Positions 1 to 10,886 are shown, counted from the first letter of the stretch. The stretch: 64,000 nt of DNA from Pseudomonas helmanticensis (GCF_900182985.1 NZ_FXUY01000001.1:4030001-4094000), one strand, 5' to 3'. Notes: generated by a model from the sequence alone, not told the origin. Made by a program: numbers and translations.

Positions 1-1035
1 GTCGCCGTAGACGAAGTTTTCCAGCACGTTGAGGCTGTCACGGTTGGCCAGCACCAGACAGTCCGATGGCTGCCCGTCCCGCCCCGCGCGACCGATTTCC
101 TGACTGTAGTTTTCGATGGACTTGGGCAGGTCGAAATGCACCACATTACGGATGTCGCTTTTATCGATGCCCATGCCGAAAGCGATGGTGGCGACGATGC
201 AATTGGACTGCCCGGCCATAAAGCGCTTCTGGATACCCTCGCGCTTTTCGTGAGGCAAACCGGCGTGATAAGCCTCGGCCTGAATGCCGTTGCGCTCGAG
301 GTGTTCGGCGATATGTTCGGCGGTTTTCTGCAAGGTCACGTAGACAATGCTTGGCTGGTTCGCACGCTCGGCCATCCACTCCACCAGGCGCCGACGCTTG
401 TCCGCACCACGCACCGGCTCGACCAGCAGATTGAGGTTGGGCCGGTAGAAACCGGTGGTCACCACATCGTCGGCGGCGATGGCGAATTTGGCCTGCATGT
501 CAGCGATGACTTTCGGTGTCGCCGTGGCCGTCAGCAACAAGGTTTGCGGGATGTTGAACTGACGCTGGTAGTCCGGCAGCTTCAAGTAATCGGGGCGGAA
601 GTTATGGCCCCACTCCGAGATACAGTGCGCCTCGTCCACCACCAGCAACGAGATCGGTACCTGCTGCAAAAAGTTGCGGAAGCGTTCGTTCTTCAAACGC
701 TCGACGGAAATCATCAGGATCTTCAGCTCACCCGAACGGGCACGCGCCATGACGTCATTGGCGTCTTCGCGGCTCTGTGCCGAATCGATGCTGCCCGCCG
801 AAATTCCGTGGCGTTGCAGGAATGCCAGTTGATCCTGCATCAACGCCAGCAATGGCGAGACCACCAGTGTCAGGTGTGGCAGCAACAGCGCCGGCACCTG
901 ATAGCAAATCGATTTGCCGGAACCTGTCGGAAAAATCGCCGCTGCCGAACGCCCGGCCAGCACTGCGCCGATCGCAGCCTCTTGTCCGGGTCGAAACTGT
1001 GGAAAACCAAAAACCTGTTCCAGGGTGTTGTGCAT
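1..1035 (-). CDS. recQ: ATP-dependent DNA helicase RecQ, C-terminal part beyond the window edge
   Basis: Superfamily 2 DNA helicase that unwinds recombination and repair intermediates 3' to 5'. The visible 345 N-terminal residues read in one open frame from ATG at 1035 to the left edge. They show the RecQ Q-motif region (FGFPQFRPGQ, residues 8-17), Walker A (TGSGKS, about 37-42), the DEAH box (VVDEAHC, about 132-138), motif III (LLTATATP) and motif VI (QEIGRAGRDGQ). The zinc-binding/RQC and HRDC parts should lie outside the window. The next gene upstream on the same strand is a secreted hypothetical protein 165 bases away, with no sign of coupling. The family call is very secure; only completeness is unknown. 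Confidence 0.95.
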   Translation of the reverse strand, partial: MHNTLEQVFGFPQFRPGQEAAIGAVLAGRSAAAIFPTGSGKSICYQVPALLLPHLTLVVSPLLALMQDQLAFLQRHGISAGSIDSAQSREDANDVMARARSGELKILMISVERLKNERFRNFLQQVPISLLVVDEAHCISEWGHNFRPDYLKLPDYQRQFNIPQTLLLTATATPKVIADMQAKFAIAADDVVTTGFYRPNLNLLVEPVRGADKRRRLVEWMAERANQPSIVYVTLQKTAEHIAEHLERNGIQAEAYHAGLPHEKREGIQKRFMAGQSNCIVATIAFGMGIDKSDIRNVVHFDLPKSIENYSQEIGRAGRDGQPSDCLVLANRDSLNVLENFVYGD

Positions 1036-1200
1036 TCGCTGTCACTCCGTTGACCGCTGTCATGCCAACAGCCTAGCGGGCGATCGCAGCGAGTCGAGAA
1101 AAAGGTCAGGGCCAAATCGATTCGCAATGATACAGAGGATCCACCAACCTTGGTGGCCGCGAGCCTGCTCGCCAAGAGGCCGATCGAGCCGACACGAGAC

Positions 1201-1704
1201 TCACGGTTGCAACACGGCCACCCGCAGTTGCTCGTCGAGCACCCGCCCATGCAGATCCAGGCTTTTGCTCGCCCACAACGCGTGTTCCGGGCTGATATCG
1301 CCGGTAAATGCTGCCGATAACTGACGCAGATCGGCAACACTGCGCACCCGCGGACAAAATGGCTGCCCGTCACAGTCCTGACTGGCGTGGCGATAGGTAA
1401 CGAGCAAGCGATCCCACAGATTGTCACGCACATGCCTGACCGATTTGAGCTGTACGTGCGAAACGCCCAAACGTTGCTCAAGCCCGGACTCGTCCAGCGC
1501 TTCGCTGGCCAGCAAGGCTTTGCCGAACATCAACACTTCGGCGCGAGAGGCGGTGTCGACATTGGTCTGGCTGGCGAGTGTTTCTGGCCAACCGGTGCGG
1601 TCGAGATGATTGAGCACCAGCGCATTGCCGGCTTCCGCGGCGACCGTCATGCGGCAACCACTGGCCCATAGCAACACAATCGAGGCCATTCGTAGCCATT
1701 GCAT
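1201..1704 (-). CDS. secreted hypothetical protein
   Basis: A 167-residue protein of unknown function. The N-terminus (MQWLRMASIVLLWASGC, then TVAAEA) is a typical signal peptide; Cys17 sits in a weak lipobox-like context (ASGC lacks the usual Leu at -3), so periplasmic export is more likely than lipidation. Two further cysteines (DCDGQPFC) could form a disulfide. The rest is helical and polar with no motif I recognise. The start ATG at 1704 has a GGAATTAGGT stretch just upstream as ribosome binding site. It lies upstream of recQ on the same strand and faces away from the gene at 2007, so the 1705-2006 gap holds its promoter. Confidence 0.6.
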   Translation of the reverse strand: MQWLRMASIVLLWASGCRMTVAAEAGNALVLNHLDRTGWPETLASQTNVDTASRAEVLMFGKALLASEALDESGLEQRLGVSHVQLKSVRHVRDNLWDRLLVTYRHASQDCDGQPFCPRVRSVADLRQLSAAFTGDISPEHALWASKSLDLHGRVLDEQLRVAVLQP

Positions 1705-2006
1705 ACCTAATTCCCTTTAAGTGTGTATCGGACGTTTGGAAACGTCCCACAGATTCTGGCGCGCACCATACAGAGGTTTACCGCGAAACGCCTGACAAAC
1801 CCGTAGGAAATTTTACGCGTAGGGGTTTTGCCTGAAAAACCCCATGAATACGCGTAGGGCAAATGCCCGCACCACGGAAAAACCCCTACGAATTCTGTCC
1901 ACTTCGGCGGTCTTGTTCGCCCGCTTAACGCTCTTCTATAGTGGCCGGCGCGGCTGAAATACCCCACCGGCGCGAACGAGCGCCTTTGTAAAGGACCCGC
2001 CCCACC
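1705..2006. other. divergent intergenic region with alternative hairpins
   Basis: This 302-base gap separates the secreted hypothetical protein (-) from the small protein at 2007 (+). It contains a perfect 12-base inverted repeat, CGTAGGGGTTTT at 1818-1829 and AAAACCCCTACG at 1879-1890, and a nearer partial copy AAAACCCC at 1836-1843 that could pair with the same left arm. TACGCGTAGGG occurs twice (1814-1824 and 1849-1859). A possible -10 element (TATAGT) lies near 1936 for the rightward gene. No ORF of note is present. Confidence 0.5.
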
Positions 2007-2267
2007 ATGATCATCCGCTATCGCCCGCTCAAGACCTGCTACAGCGAAAACCCTGTATTGGTCATCGACACTCACGCCAGCCACGGCGACCTGCTCGATG
2101 CTGCAGACCAGCGTCTGCGCGCTGCCAGTGATTTGCTGGAAACGCTCTATTGTTTGTGTTTCAAACAATCTGACGTAAAAGACATTCCCAACATCGTCAA
2201 CGCACTTTATTTATTGATCAAAGATGGCTGCGACCTGCTTGAAGTTGCCAAGCAAACGCCTTCTTGA
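2007..2267 (+). CDS. small hypothetical protein
   Basis: An 86-residue, mostly helical protein without signal peptide or membrane segment. The centre (HGDLLDAADQRLRAASDLLETLYCL) recalls the short Pseudomonas-restricted DUF3077/DUF6124-type proteins, but I cannot assign it to a family with confidence. The ATG at 2007 follows AAAGGACC at 1989-1996, a good ribosome binding site. It is followed 105 bases later by a lipase-like gene on the same strand; the AT-rich spacer between them suggests a separate promoter or acquired DNA. A role as partner or immunity protein of that enzyme is only a guess. Confidence 0.55.
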   Translation: MIIRYRPLKTCYSENPVLVIDTHASHGDLLDAADQRLRAASDLLETLYCLCFKQSDVKDIPNIVNALYLLIKDGCDLLEVAKQTPS

Positions 2268-2372
2268 GCAAAACAATCCGCAAAACTACAAAACCGGAAA
2301 CAACACATCGCTTTATTTATTCAACCCAATAACACTAAGTTGTTTGCTCTTATATAAACCAAGGGCAACACC

Positions 2373-3515
2373 ATGACAGTTTTAACCATATTTTTTTGTG
2401 GCACCGGCTCCAACAAGTTTGACACTACCCATGAGAATTTCTGGAACGGTGAAATCGTTTCGACCCTGGCCTCGAATCATGTCGGCCGTGAGTACGCCGA
2501 GTTTATCGTGGTCGACGGCCCTGGCAGCGGCAACTTGCAAGCCGACGACCTGTTTACCAAAACCAAGGAATACGGCCTGACCGGCACCCTGTTTGGCACA
2601 GGCTGGGAGGAAAACGTAATGCACGCCATGAACATCATCAAAGGCAAGTGCGACTGGCAGCGTCAGCAACTGACCGAGGCGGAATACAACCGCCTGAAGG
2701 CTGCCGGTATTCCAATTGAAGATGTAAAGATCGAAGGTTCCTGGTTCTGGCGTAAATATAACTACGGCGACCGTAGCGTTACCCAGCAGAAGTTACAGGA
2801 ACAAATCATCAAGACTTTCCGTAAAGACGGCATCATTCCGACAAAGGTTAATCTGGTCGGCTGGAGCCGCGGTGGTATTAGTTGCCATATGTTGGCCAAT
2901 GCAATGTTCAAGGACAGCGCACTGAAAAATATCCCGGTAAACATTTTTGCTATTGATCCCGTCCCTGGTATCAGCAACTTTCAGGATGAGCGGGTCAAGC
3001 TGGCCAGCAACGTCAAGGAATACGTCGGTTTCTACGCCCGCGACGAGCGCTCGAAAGGCTTCAGCTGTGTCATCCCGCAAACCGCCACAGGCACCAAAAC
3101 CTCGGTCTATCCAATGGCCGGCCGCCACGCCACCCTGGCCGGCAACGCTACCGCCGGCGGCGGCGTACCGACCAACAGCAGCGACATGAAGGCGCTTGTC
3201 GACCCTGGCCGCATCGTCCGCCATCTCGCTGAAACATGTCTCAAGCGTTGGGGCGTGTCTCTGACGAGAACACTTAACCTCAGCGACGCCGACCTGAAGA
3301 CGCTCACCGCCAACGTCGTTCGTGACGAAGCGAAATACAAACTGATGCACAACCTTTCCTACACCTACTTCACCGAACTGGACAAGGGTGAGCGCTACGT
3401 TTCGCTGGGCAGCAAAGGCGTGCCGTTCTCGACGGTGAAAGGTGCGATTTACACGCCGGCGACCGGTCTGGCGACCAGTGTGCTGGATATTTCGGCGTAT
3501 GCGCATTTGCGTTGA
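2373..3515 (+). CDS. alpha/beta hydrolase resembling secreted phospholipase effectors
   Basis: A 380-residue protein with a lipase-type layout. The N-terminal strand FFCGTGSNKFD (residues 7-17) resembles the FFDGTGNN opening of DUF2235/Tle1 phospholipases; a nucleophile elbow GWSRGG lies at 163-168 (Ser165), followed by a candidate acid Asp195 (AIDPVPG) and candidate His252 (AGRHATLAG). There is no Sec signal peptide. Tle1-type enzymes are often delivered by type VI secretion, but no vgrG, PAAR or hcp gene is nearby, so delivery is unknown. The leader and 5' part are richer in A+T than the flanking core genes, hinting at horizontal gain. It ends at a bidirectional terminator shared with pckA. 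The fold call is moderate; the substrate is not known. Confidence 0.6.
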   Translation: MTVLTIFFCGTGSNKFDTTHENFWNGEIVSTLASNHVGREYAEFIVVDGPGSGNLQADDLFTKTKEYGLTGTLFGTGWEENVMHAMNIIKGKCDWQRQQLTEAEYNRLKAAGIPIEDVKIEGSWFWRKYNYGDRSVTQQKLQEQIIKTFRKDGIIPTKVNLVGWSRGGISCHMLANAMFKDSALKNIPVNIFAIDPVPGISNFQDERVKLASNVKEYVGFYARDERSKGFSCVIPQTATGTKTSVYPMAGRHATLAGNATAGGGVPTNSSDMKALVDPGRIVRHLAETCLKRWGVSLTRTLNLSDADLKTLTANVVRDEAKYKLMHNLSYTYFTELDKGERYVSLGSKGVPFSTVKGAIYTPATGLATSVLDISAYAHLR

Positions 3516-3584
3516 AAGGTCACTCACTGTCTTCGTTACTGAAGAAAACGCCAAAACAAGACGCATAACAGGAAAAACGCCCAC

Positions 3585-3615
3585 AAAAAAGCCGCCCCCG
3601 AAGGGCGGCTTTTTC
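3585..3615. terminator. bidirectional intrinsic terminator between the hydrolase gene and pckA
   Basis: AAAAAAGCCGCC, then CCCGAA, then GGGCGGCTTTTT: a GC-rich stem flanked by A and T runs on the two sides, so it can stop transcripts from both converging genes. Confidence 0.9.
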
Positions 3616-3633
3616 ATTCGCAACAAACCAATC

Positions 3634-5265
<1,632 letters not shown>

Positions 5266-5357
5266 TTATGCCAGAAACGCCCAAAAAGAGTAGGGTCCTC
5301 CCGTCGTAACGGCGATATTCCGTCGCTGAGCAGTGAATTTACCTGCGCTGAACCGTT

Positions 5358-6260
5358 TTAGTGCCGGGTATCTGACGGCGTGTCGACGCCTGCGCCAGCG
5401 AACAATTGAGCAACATCCGTGGCATCGAACAGGTAGCGCTCGTTGCAGAACTGGCAATCGACCTCGATGTTGCCGCCGTGTTCGACCACCAATTGCTGCG
5501 CATCTTCCAGACCGAGACTGACCAGCGCATTGCCGGAGCGTTCCCGCGAGCAACTGCAACGGAAGCGCAGTTTCTGCACATCGAACAGACGAACCTGCTC
5601 TTCGTGGTAGAGGCGATGCAGCACGGTTTCGTTGTCGAGGCTGAGCAACTCATCGGCGGTCAGGGTGGTGGCCAGTGCGGTGATGTGCTGCCAGCTGGCG
5701 GCGCGATCTTCTTCGTCTTTCAAACGGTCTGCCGGCAATTGTTGCAGCAGCAAGCCACGGGCACGACGACCGTCAGCGAACAGCTTGAAGCGAGTGCCAA
5801 CCTGTTGCGACATGACGAAATAGTTGGTGAAGCAATCGGACAGTGTTTCGCCGTCGAGATCGACGATGCCTTGGTAGCGCTGGCCAACTGTCGGGTCGAC
5901 GGTCAGGGCCAGAACGCCGTTCGGCATCAGGTCGGCGAGGGTCGCATCCGCCGCGATCTGATCGGCGTGATAACGCGCCAGACCACGGATGTCGCGGTCG
6001 CTGGAGCACTCGATCATCAGCATCGGGATCGGCCCTTCGGAACGCGCCTGCAGAATCAGCAGTCCATCGAACTTGAGGGTGCCGACCAGCAACGAGGCGG
6101 CCGCCATCAGTTCGCCGAGCAATTGCGCAACCGGTTCCGGGTACGGGTGCTTGGCAAGGACTTCGGCGTAGCTGCGCTCAAGCGCGACCAGTTCGCCACG
6201 GGTGTCGCTGTCATCAAAGATGAAGCGTTGGGTGAAATCGGTATCCGGTAGGTCGGTCAT
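5358..6260 (-). CDS. hslO: Hsp33 redox-regulated molecular chaperone
   Basis: A 300-residue holdase that is activated when oxidants release zinc from four C-terminal cysteines. All four are present: Cys235 and Cys237 (RCSCSRER) and Cys269 and Cys272 (DCQFC). The N-terminal half keeps the family pattern ([16 protein letters not shown]). It lies 182 bases upstream of pckA on the same strand; the gap is long enough for pckA to have its own promoter. The divergent PAP2 phosphatase gene begins about 105 bases away. Confidence is high. Confidence 0.96.
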   Translation of the reverse strand: MTDLPDTDFTQRFIFDDSDTRGELVALERSYAEVLAKHPYPEPVAQLLGELMAAASLLVGTLKFDGLLILQARSEGPIPMLMIECSSDRDIRGLARYHADQIAADATLADLMPNGVLALTVDPTVGQRYQGIVDLDGETLSDCFTNYFVMSQQVGTRFKLFADGRRARGLLLQQLPADRLKDEEDRAASWQHITALATTLTADELLSLDNETVLHRLYHEEQVRLFDVQKLRFRCSCSRERSGNALVSLGLEDAQQLVVEHGGNIEVDCQFCNERYLFDATDVAQLFAGAGVDTPSDTRH

Positions 6261-6365
6261 AGGTCTGGGTATCTGAATGTGGTGACAAAATGGTTACAAA
6301 ACGTGAAAATTTACGCTTCTCGGCATAATTTTTGTTGCTGACTGTTCAGCCATTGGAGGCATTTT

Positions 6366-7166
6366 ATGAACAATCCGGGTTTGTTCCAATCAAGGTGGAA
6401 CCTCGGCCGGCTGGTTCTGTGCAACGTCGTGCCATTAGCGCTACTGGCTTTCTGGTTATGGCCTACGGGCAACTCGCTGTGTGTGATTTTCGACGAGTGG
6501 CTGTTTCGCTCACTCAATGCACCACTGGCCAGCAACCCGATATGGCTCCACATCTGGGCAATTGCAAGTATGCGTCCGTTCGACATCGTCGTTGGCCTAA
6601 TCCTGCTGACCCTGCTGATCAAGGGCGACTGGGTGTTCAAGGCGATTGACGTACGCCGGGCTTTTTTCGGTTTTCTTTCGATCCTGCTGTTGATGGTGGT
6701 GATTCGCGCACTGTTTTCCAAGTTCGCCGACCATATGGATTGGCAGCACAGCAGTCCGTCAATGGTGCTCGAAGGTGCCGTGCACATCAGCGATTACTTC
6801 CCGGATCTGGAAAAAACCTGGGAAGTGAAAGATCGCTCGAGCCAGAGCTTTCCCGGTGACCATGCTTCGGTACTGCTGATCTGGGCACTGTTCATGGGCG
6901 TGTTCAGCCGTACGGCCGGGCAGTTTTTAGCGGTGTGGGGCTTGGCTGTTCTGTTCATGCTGCCGCGCCTGGTGGCGGGTGCGCATTGGGGGCAGGACGA
7001 TTACATCGGTGGCGTATTGCTGGCGGTGTGGGCATTGGGCTGGGGTTATTACACGCCGTTTGCCTATCACGCATCGAACTTCTGGCTGAAGATGACCGCG
7101 CCGGTTTTCGCGCTGCTGGGCAAGTTGCCGGTGGTTTCGCGGATGAGTGTGGTGTCTGCTCGTTGA
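6366..7166 (+). CDS. PAP2-family membrane phosphatase/phosphotransferase, LpxT-like
   Basis: A 266-residue inner-membrane protein with several hydrophobic helices and the PAP2 active-site motifs facing the periplasm: KDRSSQSFPGDHA (motifs 1 and 2 fused, about residues 157-169) and LPRLVAGAHWGQDDYIGG (motif 3). The pattern SSP...SFPGDHA...PRLVAGAHW closely follows E. coli LpxT, which moves phosphate from undecaprenyl diphosphate to lipid A. Whether this protein acts on lipid A, undecaprenyl diphosphate or another lipid cannot be told from sequence alone. ATG 6366 follows a GGAGG at 6356-6360. A REP pair directly downstream may end its transcript. Confidence 0.75.
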   Translation: MNNPGLFQSRWNLGRLVLCNVVPLALLAFWLWPTGNSLCVIFDEWLFRSLNAPLASNPIWLHIWAIASMRPFDIVVGLILLTLLIKGDWVFKAIDVRRAFFGFLSILLLMVVIRALFSKFADHMDWQHSSPSMVLEGAVHISDYFPDLEKTWEVKDRSSQSFPGDHASVLLIWALFMGVFSRTAGQFLAVWGLAVLFMLPRLVAGAHWGQDDYIGGVLLAVWALGWGYYTPFAYHASNFWLKMTAPVFALLGKLPVVSRMSVVSAR

Positions 7167-7179
7167 TGGGATGAATGCT

Positions 7180-7256
7180 AAAAGATCGCAGCCTGCGGCA
7201 GCTCCTACATGGGAATGCATTTTCCTGTAGGAGCTGCCGCAGGCTGCGATCTTTTT
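7180..7256. repeat. REP pair (family A) between convergent genes
   Basis: GATCGCAGCCTGCGGCAGCTCCTAC and its inverse copy, separated by about 20 bases and ending in TTTTT. It forms one long hairpin between the PAP2 gene and hslR and could terminate both. This is the first of about ten family A copies in the window. Confidence 0.9.
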
Positions 7257-7659
7257 ATTCGTTGCTGCTGCCGCGAAACTTGAACAAATCCCGCCGCTGT
7301 TTCTTGCTCGGCTTGCCATCGGTGCTCACACCCAAAGCACCCGCCTTGCGCATCGCCGCAGTTGCTTCGCGCTTGGCGATACTCACCTCGGTTTCCGAAT
7401 ACAACGCCTGCGCTTCAGGCGCGCCGCGGCGCACGATCGACAACGCCTCGACCTTCACTGTACGCACTTCAAAACCGGTGCGGATCTCGAACTCATCGCC
7501 AATGCGTGGCTCTTTGCCAGGCTTGCAGCGCTCGCCGCGACAATGCACCTTGCCACTCTCGATCGCTGCTTTGGCCAAGGCGCGGGTTTTAAAAAAACGC
7601 GCTGCCCACAGCCACTTGTCGAGACGGACCTTGTCGTCCTCTGCGCTTTTTTGTGCCAT
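7255..7659 (-). CDS. hslR: Hsp15, ribosome-associated heat shock protein (S4 domain)
   Basis: A 134-residue RNA-binding protein. In E. coli Hsp15 binds 50S subunits that carry a stalled nascent chain and helps rescue them. The S4 domain is clear at the N-terminus: RLDKWLWAARFFKTRALAKAAIESGKVHCRG, residues 12-42. The C-terminus is basic (KPSKKQRRDLFK). ATG 7659 is preceded by GAGGAAACGCC. It converges with the PAP2 gene through a REP pair and is divergent from rimB. Confidence 0.92.
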   Translation of the reverse strand: MAQKSAEDDKVRLDKWLWAARFFKTRALAKAAIESGKVHCRGERCKPGKEPRIGDEFEIRTGFEVRTVKVEALSIVRRGAPEAQALYSETEVSIAKREATAAMRKAGALGVSTDGKPSKKQRRDLFKFRGSSNE

Positions 7660-7876
7660 GGCGTTTCCTCATTCTGAAATATTGATGAACTGTACTACCG
7701 TTTCAGTCATGTCATGAATGACCCTGTCCCGGATTACAATGCGCGCGTTCCGGCGCCTGCTTCAGGGGCCGGAAATCCGGGCTGTAGATATCTGTCGCCT
7801 TTTAACCCTTATTCTGCGTGAATACCGCGAATCCGGCCTCGTGTGGGCTGAGCGGTTGCCACGGTTGAGCATTTTT

Positions 7877-8356
7877 TTGAAGACATTTGACCATTTGACC
7901 GTTGTCGGTCTGCGCGAGTGGGTGGCGCTCCCGGATTTGGGAGTCGCTGGCCTGCGGGCGAAAATCGACACCGGCGCCAGCACCTCCAGCCTGCATGCCA
8001 CCGACATCGAACCGTTCGAACGCGACGGCGAAAAGTGGGTGCGCTTTACTGCGCACCTGGGCACGGTGGTGCAGTTGCGTCACCGCCGTTGCGAAGCACC
8101 GCTGGTGACCCGCAAGACCATCAAAAGCTCCAACGGCCATGCGCAGGTGCGCTACGTGATCAGCACTACTCTGGCCCTGGGTGATCGGGTCTGGCCGGTC
8201 GAGTTCACACTCGCCTGCCGCAAGTCCATGCGTTATCGCCTGTTGCTCGGCTCCAAAGCCCTGATCGATGGCCAGTTGGTGGTCAATCCAGGCATCAAAT
8301 ATGTACAAGACAAGCCGGTGTTCCCGGTATCTACCTCCTCCACAGGTGTTGCATGA
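7877..8356 (+). CDS. rimB: RimB-like retropepsin-fold protein (ATP-dependent zinc protease family)
   Basis: A member of the small retropepsin-like family next to rimK in pseudomonads; RimB there is reported to modulate RimK. The aspartyl protease signature [13 protein letters not shown] is visible about 27 residues into the protein and a second conserved block [14 protein letters not shown] near the C-terminus. The start is uncertain: TTG 7877 gives 159 residues beginning [15 protein letters not shown], which matches where the family usually begins; an open frame extends upstream to 7718 but that stretch looks like leader, with a TACAAT -10-like box near 7735. The stop overlaps the rimK start (ATGA), so the two are translationally coupled. 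Confidence 0.85.
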   Translation: MKTFDHLTVVGLREWVALPDLGVAGLRAKIDTGASTSSLHATDIEPFERDGEKWVRFTAHLGTVVQLRHRRCEAPLVTRKTIKSSNGHAQVRYVISTTLALGDRVWPVEFTLACRKSMRYRLLLGSKALIDGQLVVNPGIKYVQDKPVFPVSTSSTGVA

Positions 8357-9258
8357 AGATCGCTGTGCTGTCGCGGAACCCGCGTCTGTATTCCACCCGC
8401 CGTCTGGTCGAAGCCGGAACCGAGCGCGGGCATGAAATGGTAGTGATCGACACCTTGCGCGCCTACATGAACATCGCCAGCCACAAGCCGCAGATCCACT
8501 ATCGCGGCAAACCGCTGGAAGGCTTCGACGCGGTGATCCCGCGGATTGGCGCGTCGGTGACGTTTTACGGTTGTGCGGTGTTGCGCCAGTTCGAAATGAT
8601 GGGCGTGTTCCCGCTCAACGAGTCGGTGGCGATTGCCCGTTCACGGGACAAACTGCGTTCGCTGCAATTGCTCTCGCGTCGTGGTATCGGTCTGCCGGTG
8701 ACTGGCTTTGCGCACTCGCCGGACGACATTCCCGACCTGATCGACATGGTCAACGGCGCCCCGCTGGTGATCAAGGTGCTGGAAGGCACTCAGGGCATCG
8801 GAGTGGTGCTGTGTGAAACCGCAACGGCAGCGGAATCGGTGATCGAGGCGTTCATGGGCCTGAAGCAGAACATCATGGTTCAGGAATACATCAAGGAAGC
8901 CGGCGGTGCGGATATCCGTTGCTTCGTGGTCGGCGACAAAGTGATCGCGGCGATGAAGCGTCAGGCCAAGCCGGGTGAGTTCCGTTCCAACCTGCATCGC
9001 GGCGGCAGCGCGAGCCTGATCAAGATCACTCCGGAAGAACGCATGACCGCGCTGCGTGCAGCCAAGGTCATGGGGCTGGCGGTAGCGGGTGTGGATATCC
9101 TGCGCTCCAATCACGGGCCACTGGTGATGGAAGTGAACTCGTCGCCAGGTCTGGAAGGGATCGAGACCACCACCGGCAAGAACGTGGCGGGGATCATCAT
9201 TGAGCATCTGGAAAAGAATGGTGGGCCGAATATGACCCGGACCAAAGGCAAAGGCTAG
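8353..9258 (+). CDS. rimK: ribosomal protein S6 modification protein RimK
   Basis: ATP-grasp ligase that adds glutamate residues to the C-terminus of ribosomal protein S6; in P. fluorescens it affects the proteome and plant colonisation. The 301 residues match the family length. Conserved segments include [34 protein letters not shown], the acidic metal site [15 protein letters not shown] and the RCFVVG turn. ATG 8353 overlaps the rimB stop by four bases. The EAL-type gene rimA reported in some P. fluorescens strains is not present upstream: hslR lies there instead. Confidence 0.96.
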   Translation: MKIAVLSRNPRLYSTRRLVEAGTERGHEMVVIDTLRAYMNIASHKPQIHYRGKPLEGFDAVIPRIGASVTFYGCAVLRQFEMMGVFPLNESVAIARSRDKLRSLQLLSRRGIGLPVTGFAHSPDDIPDLIDMVNGAPLVIKVLEGTQGIGVVLCETATAAESVIEAFMGLKQNIMVQEYIKEAGGADIRCFVVGDKVIAAMKRQAKPGEFRSNLHRGGSASLIKITPEERMTALRAAKVMGLAVAGVDILRSNHGPLVMEVNSSPGLEGIETTTGKNVAGIIIEHLEKNGGPNMTRTKGKG

Positions 9259-9269
9259 AGCGAAGAGCA

Positions 9270-9452
9270 AGAGCCCCTCACCCTAACCCTCTCCCATAGG
9301 GAGAGGGGACCGATTGGGGGATGCTTAAAAGATACACCGACCGGATCCTGCTGTGCCGAATCCACAATCGCCCCAGTCTTTCAGGTCGATGTATGACGCC
9401 AGACACCTCGGTCGGCCCCCTCTCCCTCTGGGTGAGGGTTGGGGTGAGGGTT
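9270..9452. repeat. composite repeat (family C), copy 1
   Basis: About 180 bases: CCCCTCACCCTAACCCTCTCCC at the left, its inverse at the right, and a conserved interior containing TTTCAGGTCGATGTATGACG. It separates rimK from envZ. Five more copies occur at 20374, 29815, 50298, 53842 and 56868. Confidence 0.88.
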
Positions 9453-9459
9453 TTATGTT

Positions 9460-10773
9460 TTAAACGGCATCCCGAGGCAGCATCAACCCAAGCGGCAACC
9501 TTACCCGCGCCTCCAGCCCGCCGCCGGACCGATTGCGCAACTCGACATTGCCGCCATGCATCGAAGCAATCCGCTTCACGATCGCCAGACCCAACCCGGT
9601 CCCCTTGCCACCACGGGCACGGTCACCGCGGGTAAACGGGTTGAAAATCGCCTCAAGCTCCGAAGGATCAATTCCCGCCCCCCGGTCCATCACACTCAGC
9701 ACCACATAAGGCGCACTGGTGTCGCCGGACACATAGGCCGCCACTTCAACGCCGCTGCCGGCATGGTGCAAAGCATTGCCGATCAGGTTGTTGAGCAAGC
9801 GTTTCATCGACACTCGACGTAGCGGGAACGGCTGGATCGGCTCCAGGCGCAAGCGCACTTTCTCTTCGTTCTGGTTGTAAGGTGCTGCCACCTCACGCAC
9901 CAGATCGCTGAGATCCACCTCTTCCACCGACTCGTCGCGACCATCGCGAATGAACGCGAGGAACTGGTCGAGAATCGCGTCCATGTCTTCGATGTCACGC
10001 ACCATGTCGTCAGTCAGATCGGTGTGGTCGCCCATCAGCTCCAGCGACAAGCGCAACCGCGTCAACGGTGTGCGCAAATCGTGGGAAACCCCGGCCAGCA
10101 TCAGCTCTCGCTCACGCCCCGCCTGTTCGACGTCCTCAGCCATCTGGTTGAAGGCACGGTAAACTTCGGCCATCTCGCTTGGCGTGTCACTGATCGGCAA
10201 ACGCACACTGCGGCCCTGACCGAGTTGCCGCGCGGCATACACCAGGCGTTTCAGCGGTTGATTGAGCTGACTGACGAAAATCCACGCCGACGCAGTCGAG
10301 AGCAGGCCGATGGCGAGGAACCAGCCGAGTACGTTCCAGATTTTCTGGCCGCGCAACGGATGTGGGTACAGCGGCACTTTCAGCCAGCCATCCCCCAAGC
10401 TCGGCGCACGCACCCACAGCGCTGGCGGCGAGTGCATACGCAAACGCACTTCGGTGTCGGCACCGAGTTCGGCCTGCATCTGTCGCTGGTAGATTTCACT
10501 GTACGGCCAATGCTGTTCGCCTTCCGGTACACCGGCACCGACAACCCGGATCAGGGTCGCGGCATCGGCGATCTTCGCGCGGTTTTCTTCATCGGCGGCC
10601 CAATAGGCGCGCAACGTCAGGGCGACGCCGTGACTGTACTGACGATCCACCAGCACGTCCTCGTTCATCAACAGATAAACCAGGGTCAGCGCCTTGGAAA
10701 ACAGCACGACGATGAGCACCAGCCAGAGGGTGCGAGAGAAAAAACTTTGGGGGAACCAGACGGGGGTTTTCAT
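9460..10773 (-). CDS. envZ: two-component sensor histidine kinase EnvZ/AmgS
   Basis: A 437-residue inner-membrane sensor. Transmembrane helices lie near residues 14-33 and about 150-170, with a periplasmic sensor part between them; a HAMP linker (LNQPLKRLVYAARQLGQG) follows. The phosphoacceptor box is AGVSHDLRTPLTRLRLSLE and the ATPase domain has N, G1 and G2 boxes (NLIGNALHHA, MDRGAGID, GKGTGLGLAIV). It partners with the OmpR-type regulator 113 bases upstream; in P. aeruginosa the equivalent pair AmgRS controls envelope stress and aminoglycoside tolerance. No strong ribosome binding site precedes ATG 10773, so a nearby alternative start is possible. Confidence 0.93.
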   Translation of the reverse strand: MKTPVWFPQSFFSRTLWLVLIVVLFSKALTLVYLLMNEDVLVDRQYSHGVALTLRAYWAADEENRAKIADAATLIRVVGAGVPEGEQHWPYSEIYQRQMQAELGADTEVRLRMHSPPALWVRAPSLGDGWLKVPLYPHPLRGQKIWNVLGWFLAIGLLSTASAWIFVSQLNQPLKRLVYAARQLGQGRSVRLPISDTPSEMAEVYRAFNQMAEDVEQAGRERELMLAGVSHDLRTPLTRLRLSLELMGDHTDLTDDMVRDIEDMDAILDQFLAFIRDGRDESVEEVDLSDLVREVAAPYNQNEEKVRLRLEPIQPFPLRRVSMKRLLNNLIGNALHHAGSGVEVAAYVSGDTSAPYVVLSVMDRGAGIDPSELEAIFNPFTRGDRARGGKGTGLGLAIVKRIASMHGGNVELRNRSGGGLEARVRLPLGLMLPRDAV

Positions 10774-10886
10774 CTATAACCGCTACACACTTGCAGGAGC
10801 GAGCAATGCTCGCATATTGCGGATTGCGAGTCTGCGCCCGGGTCATTCAACCCGGGCCTGACAGACCCGCTCCTACAAATCGCCGA

